From Campylobacteraceae bacterium (GTDB lineage: Bacteria > Campylobacterota > Campylobacteria > Campylobacterales > Sulfurovaceae): a stretch of DNA of 13,952 nt. A program made the position numbers and the translations under genes. The stretch spans positions 1 to 13,952 of the forward strand of contig JAMOSA010000114.1 of assembly GCA_027063325.1 (NCBI GenBank), in the 5' to 3' direction. Positions within the stretch are counted from its first letter, which is position 1; each line of letters opens with the position of its first letter. The notes under the pieces were generated by a model. It saw only the letters and a program-made list of their open reading frames with translations. It made no database searches and was not told where the DNA came from. Below, piece by piece: positions 11,019-13,952 of this stretch.

Positions 11019-13952
11019 ATGAGAGCATTTTTAGAGTTTGCACTAAATAGGCCAATACTGAACCATATACTTTTTGTTTTGATATTGATAATGGCTATCT
11101 TTGCTTATCAGAAGATACCAAAAGAGATATTTCCACCCTCAGAGCTTGATCAGATAGTAATAAGAGGTGGTTATGTAGGTACCAGCGCAGATGTATTGGA
11201 TAAAATGGCAGTTAAGAGTATAGAAGATGATTTAAAGAGTGTAGAGAATATTCAAAATATAGACAGTGTTATCCAAAATGGTTCATTTTTGATTACTGCT
11301 GATATAAAGAGTGGTTCTAACAAGCAGAGTATCTTAAATGATGTCAAAGATGTAATATCAAATATCAAACCTGATCTTCCATCTGATATGAGTGAACCAG
11401 TTGCCAAGCTCGTAGTACACAAATTTCCGCTTCTTCTTATTGCTGTGTCTGGAGAGGTAGATAAAAAGATACTTCTTGATGTAGCCAAAAAGCTAAAAAG
11501 CAGACTCTCAAGATATAAAAACATAAACAGTATAGATATTAGAGGTGATGCTGATAACATACTGAAAATATCTCTTGATGAAGAGAAACTAAGAGCCTAT
11601 GGTGTATCAAAGCAGAGTTTTTACAGAGCAATATCAACTCTGAGTTCCATATTTCCAGCCGGAGTATTTAAAAGTGGAGGAAGAGAATTTTATCTATCTA
11701 CATTCAATGGTGAAAAGGATGCCACAAAGATAGCAGATACCATTATTGATGTAGGAGGCAAATATATCCAAATTGGAAAAGTTGCTAAAGTGGAGTTTGG
11801 ATTGAGTACTCCAAAAGAGATCTCTCATTTCAATGGTAAACATAATATATCCTTGAATCTTACCAAGACAAAGCAGGGTAATGCAATAGCTTTGAGTAAA
11901 GAGATTAAAAAAGATTTAAAAGAGTTTGCAAAAGAGTATCCCAACTTGAAATTTCAGGTATATACAGATACTTCCATATGGATAAAAAACAGAATCAATT
12001 TAGTAAGTTCAAATATATTTTTTGGTTTGATACTTGTATTTGTTGCTCTATTTTTGAGTGTGAATTGGAAAATTGCAGCAACTGTTGCCATGGGGATACC
12101 TGTAAGCTTTTTTATAGCTTTAATATCTGCACAGATGCTTGGTTACAGTATGAATATGCTTACAATGCTTGGAGCTTTGATAGCTTTGGGTATGCTTGTA
12201 GATGAAGCTATAGTTGTAGCAGAAAATATATACAGACATATGGAGATGGGTAAAAAAGCAAAAGATGCTGCAATTGATGGTGCTTTGGAGATGTTCTCTG
12301 CTGTAGTAACTGCTACTATGACTACTGTTTTTGCATTTTTGCCTCTGCTTATAATGAGTGGTGAACTTGGTATGTTTATGAGGGTTTTGCCGGTAATGAT
12401 TACTATCTTGTTACTCTCATCTTTGTTTGAAGCATTTTACTTTTTACCTTTACATGCAAAAGAGTTGTTTAGTGTAGGGGAGATAGTCGATCACCATAAA
12501 CCAAGCAAATTTTGGGATACTGCTTCAAATTTGTATAGTAAGATACTGCTCTTTTTGCTTAGATGGAAGAAGTTGTCTTTGTTTGTTACTGTAATATCCA
12601 TACTCTTTGCTACCAGTTATCTGCTTAAGCAGAGTAAATTCCAACTCTTTCCAAGCTTTGATGCTTCTCAGATATATATCAGCGGTAAAGTAAGTATAGA
12701 TGCTCAATTGGAAGATACAGAAAAAAAGATGAGAGTAATAGAGAACAGACTTCTTGAAAAATTTAAAAACAGTGGAGTCTCTTCTATAACCTCTATTGTT
12801 GGTATAAAATTCAATCCAGATCAATCATTTGAGAGTGGAGAGCATCTGTTTCAGATATTTTTAAATTTGCATGAGAGAAAACCACAAAACTTTTTTGAAA
12901 AGTATATCAATCCATATCTCTCTTTGGAGTATGATGATAGTGATATGAAAAGAGCAAAGAGTGCCAATGAGATAATGCAAGAGGCAAAAGAGATACTAAA
13001 TGAGTTTGAAAAGAGTAGAGTATTTAAAGAGCTTAGTATATTTGTACCACAAACTGGTATTGTAGGTCATGATATAGAGATAGGACTCAGTGCAGAAGAT
13101 GAAGATAGAGTAATGTATGCAATATCAAAACTGAAGCAAAAATTATCCTCAATAGATGGTGTAGAAGAGGTTAGTGACAATGCAAAAGAGGGTTCTAAGG
13201 AGTTGAAACTCAGAATAAATGAGTATGGATATAGATTGGGATTTAATGAAACAAGTTTGATAGAGGCACTAAGAGGATTGTTTTTGGATGCTGAGTATGG
13301 CAAAATGTTTAATGAGAGTGGACTTATAAAGATACATATAGAAGATCCCAAAAGAGATAAAGAGTTTGATATATCCTCTCTTGAGATTGTTACTCCAGAT
13401 GGTAAGAGTATGGTATCTCTAAAAGATATTACAGAATTTATATATAAAAAGAGTATGCTTAAAGTATATAAAGAAAATGGTGATAGAGTATGGAGTGTAA
13501 CAGCCAGAACAGATAGAAAAAAGATACTTCCTCAAGAGGTTATGAACAGAATTGATACTTTATTAAAAGAGTTTGAAAATGAAGGTATCAAAGTAATAGT
13601 AAAAGGAGAAGAGAAAGAGAATCGTCAAGTAAAACAAGAGATGTCAGAAGCTGCCATTATAGCTCTGTTTATGATATTTATAGCTCTTGTTTGGATGTTT
13701 AACTCTATAATACTACCACTTATTACAATATCTGTAATTCCCCTTTCTGTTTTGGGTGCACTGATAGGCAATTTTGTAATGGGTATAAGCTTGACTATGC
13801 CGGGGGTTATGGGATTGGTGGGATTATCAGGAGTTGTGGTAAATGATGCCTTGATTATGCTTGATTTTATAAGAAGAGCAAAGAGTTATGATGAGGTGGC
13901 ACTAAGAGCTTCAATGAGATTAAGACCTATATTCCTGACATCTCTTACTACT
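11019..13952 (+). CDS. RND-family efflux transporter, inner-membrane subunit (3' end beyond window)
   Basis: The frame stays open for 978 codons without a stop to the window edge, so the gene is incomplete; typical members have 1000-1050. Features visible in order: an N-terminal helix (about 11-27) with the family's NRP motif (LNRP near residue 11), a large periplasmic domain, helices from about 320 on with GMLVDEAIVVAENIYRHME (392-410, D395 and E396 in the proton-relay position), a second periplasmic domain (about 540-860), and a final part with GVVVNDALIMLDF (about 939-951). The TM10 lysine of AcrB is N942 here, as in non-HAE1 relatives that carry an Asn at that place. Such pumps export hydrophobic compounds, usually with a membrane-fusion protein and an outer-membrane channel; neither is upstream. 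The ATG follows TAA by one base with AAAGAG upstream. The substrate is unknown. Confidence 0.9.
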   Translation, partial: MRAFLEFALNRPILNHILFVLILIMAIFAYQKIPKEIFPPSELDQIVIRGGYVGTSADVLDKMAVKSIEDDLKSVENIQNIDSVIQNGSFLITADIKSGSNKQSILNDVKDVISNIKPDLPSDMSEPVAKLVVHKFPLLLIAVSGEVDKKILLDVAKKLKSRLSRYKNINSIDIRGDADNILKISLDEEKLRAYGVSKQSFYRAISTLSSIFPAGVFKSGGREFYLSTFNGEKDATKIADTIIDVGGKYIQIGKVAKVEFGLSTPKEISHFNGKHNISLNLTKTKQGNAIALSKEIKKDLKEFAKEYPNLKFQVYTDTSIWIKNRINLVSSNIFFGLILVFVALFLSVNWKIAATVAMGIPVSFFIALISAQMLGYSMNMLTMLGALIALGMLVDEAIVVAENIYRHMEMGKKAKDAAIDGALEMFSAVVTATMTTVFAFLPLLIMSGELGMFMRVLPVMITILLLSSLFEAFYFLPLHAKELFSVGEIVDHHKPSKFWDTASNLYSKILLFLLRWKKLSLFVTVISILFATSYLLKQSKFQLFPSFDASQIYISGKVSIDAQLEDTEKKMRVIENRLLEKFKNSGVSSITSIVGIKFNPDQSFESGEHLFQIFLNLHERKPQNFFEKYINPYLSLEYDDSDMKRAKSANEIMQEAKEILNEFEKSRVFKELSIFVPQTGIVGHDIEIGLSAEDEDRVMYAISKLKQKLSSIDGVEEVSDNAKEGSKELKLRINEYGYRLGFNETSLIEALRGLFLDAEYGKMFNESGLIKIHIEDPKRDKEFDISSLEIVTPDGKSMVSLKDITEFIYKKSMLKVYKENGDRVWSVTARTDRKKILPQEVMNRIDTLLKEFENEGIKVIVKGEEKENRQVKQEMSEAAIIALFMIFIALVWMFNSIILPLITISVIPLSVLGALIGNFVMGISLTMPGVMGLVGLSGVVVNDALIMLDFIRRAKSYDEVALRASMRLRPIFLTSLTT

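Noticed and set aside
11978..12205. A 75-codon plus-strand frame inside the RND gene
   Set aside because: It is an out-of-frame reading of the transporter, whose own frame is open and carries the family motifs throughout.
11019..13952. Possible frameshift or pseudogene in the RND transporter because no stop is found
   Set aside because: I read the frame through from 11019 to the last base and it is continuous and motif-complete; the missing stop is explained by the window edge.
1..13952. Search for tRNA, rRNA, CRISPR arrays, insertion sequences, phage genes and attachment sites
   Set aside because: No tRNA-like cloverleaf, regularly spaced repeats, transposase or integrase motif was seen on either strand by eye.

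Overview
The base composition (strongly AT-rich), short intergenic gaps, overlapping stop/start codons and extended -10-like promoters without clear -35 boxes suggest a member of the Campylobacterota (former epsilonproteobacteria). The gene order ctp-purC-purS-purQ-(periplasmic protein)-plsC supports this; from memory it matches the order around purC/purS/purQ in Campylobacter jejuni. Glycogen synthesis and a complete MinCDE set point away from Campylobacter itself and towards a free-living Sulfurimonas/Sulfurovum-like relative. I infer this taxonomy and did not test it by search.

Layout. Positions 1-388 hold no convincing gene, only AT-rich DNA with several inverted repeats, promoter-like boxes and a possible fragment of a gene leaving the left edge. 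From 389 to about 8.3 kb everything is on the minus strand. Read in the direction of transcription it starts with minC-minD-minE, continues with an uncharacterised six-helix membrane protein and an uncharacterised 193-residue soluble protein, and then a 145-bp gap with hairpins follows. Next comes a tightly packed unit: ctp (S41 protease), purC, purS, purQ, a BatD-like membrane-anchored periplasmic protein with a terminal SH3 domain, and plsC. From 8.5 kb to the right edge everything is on the plus strand: glgA, a ROK-family sugar kinase, a 90-residue bitopic coiled-coil protein, and a large RND-family transporter cut by the window end.

How they fit together. MinCDE place the division septum. 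The adjacent membrane protein and 193-residue protein are co-directional and may be co-transcribed, but nothing in their sequences assigns a function. PurC, PurS and PurQ act in de novo purine synthesis; PurL, which PurS/PurQ need, is not in the window. Ctp, the BatD/SH3 protein and PlsC are envelope functions that share this purine operon. GlgA and the ROK kinase are a plausible storage-carbohydrate pair (glycogen elongation and re-phosphorylation of released glucose). The 90-residue protein and the RND pump follow with overlapping or abutting ends, so the plus-strand unit also mixes carbohydrate and envelope genes. The minC-glgA gap carries the divergent promoters.

Overall this is mostly a core-genome region. 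I found no mobile element, CRISPR array, RNA gene or obvious new system. The points most worth a second look are a corrected minC start, the two unknown genes behind minE, the BatD-SH3 architecture, the small bitopic protein in front of the RND pump, and a few short palindromes in the intergenic gaps.
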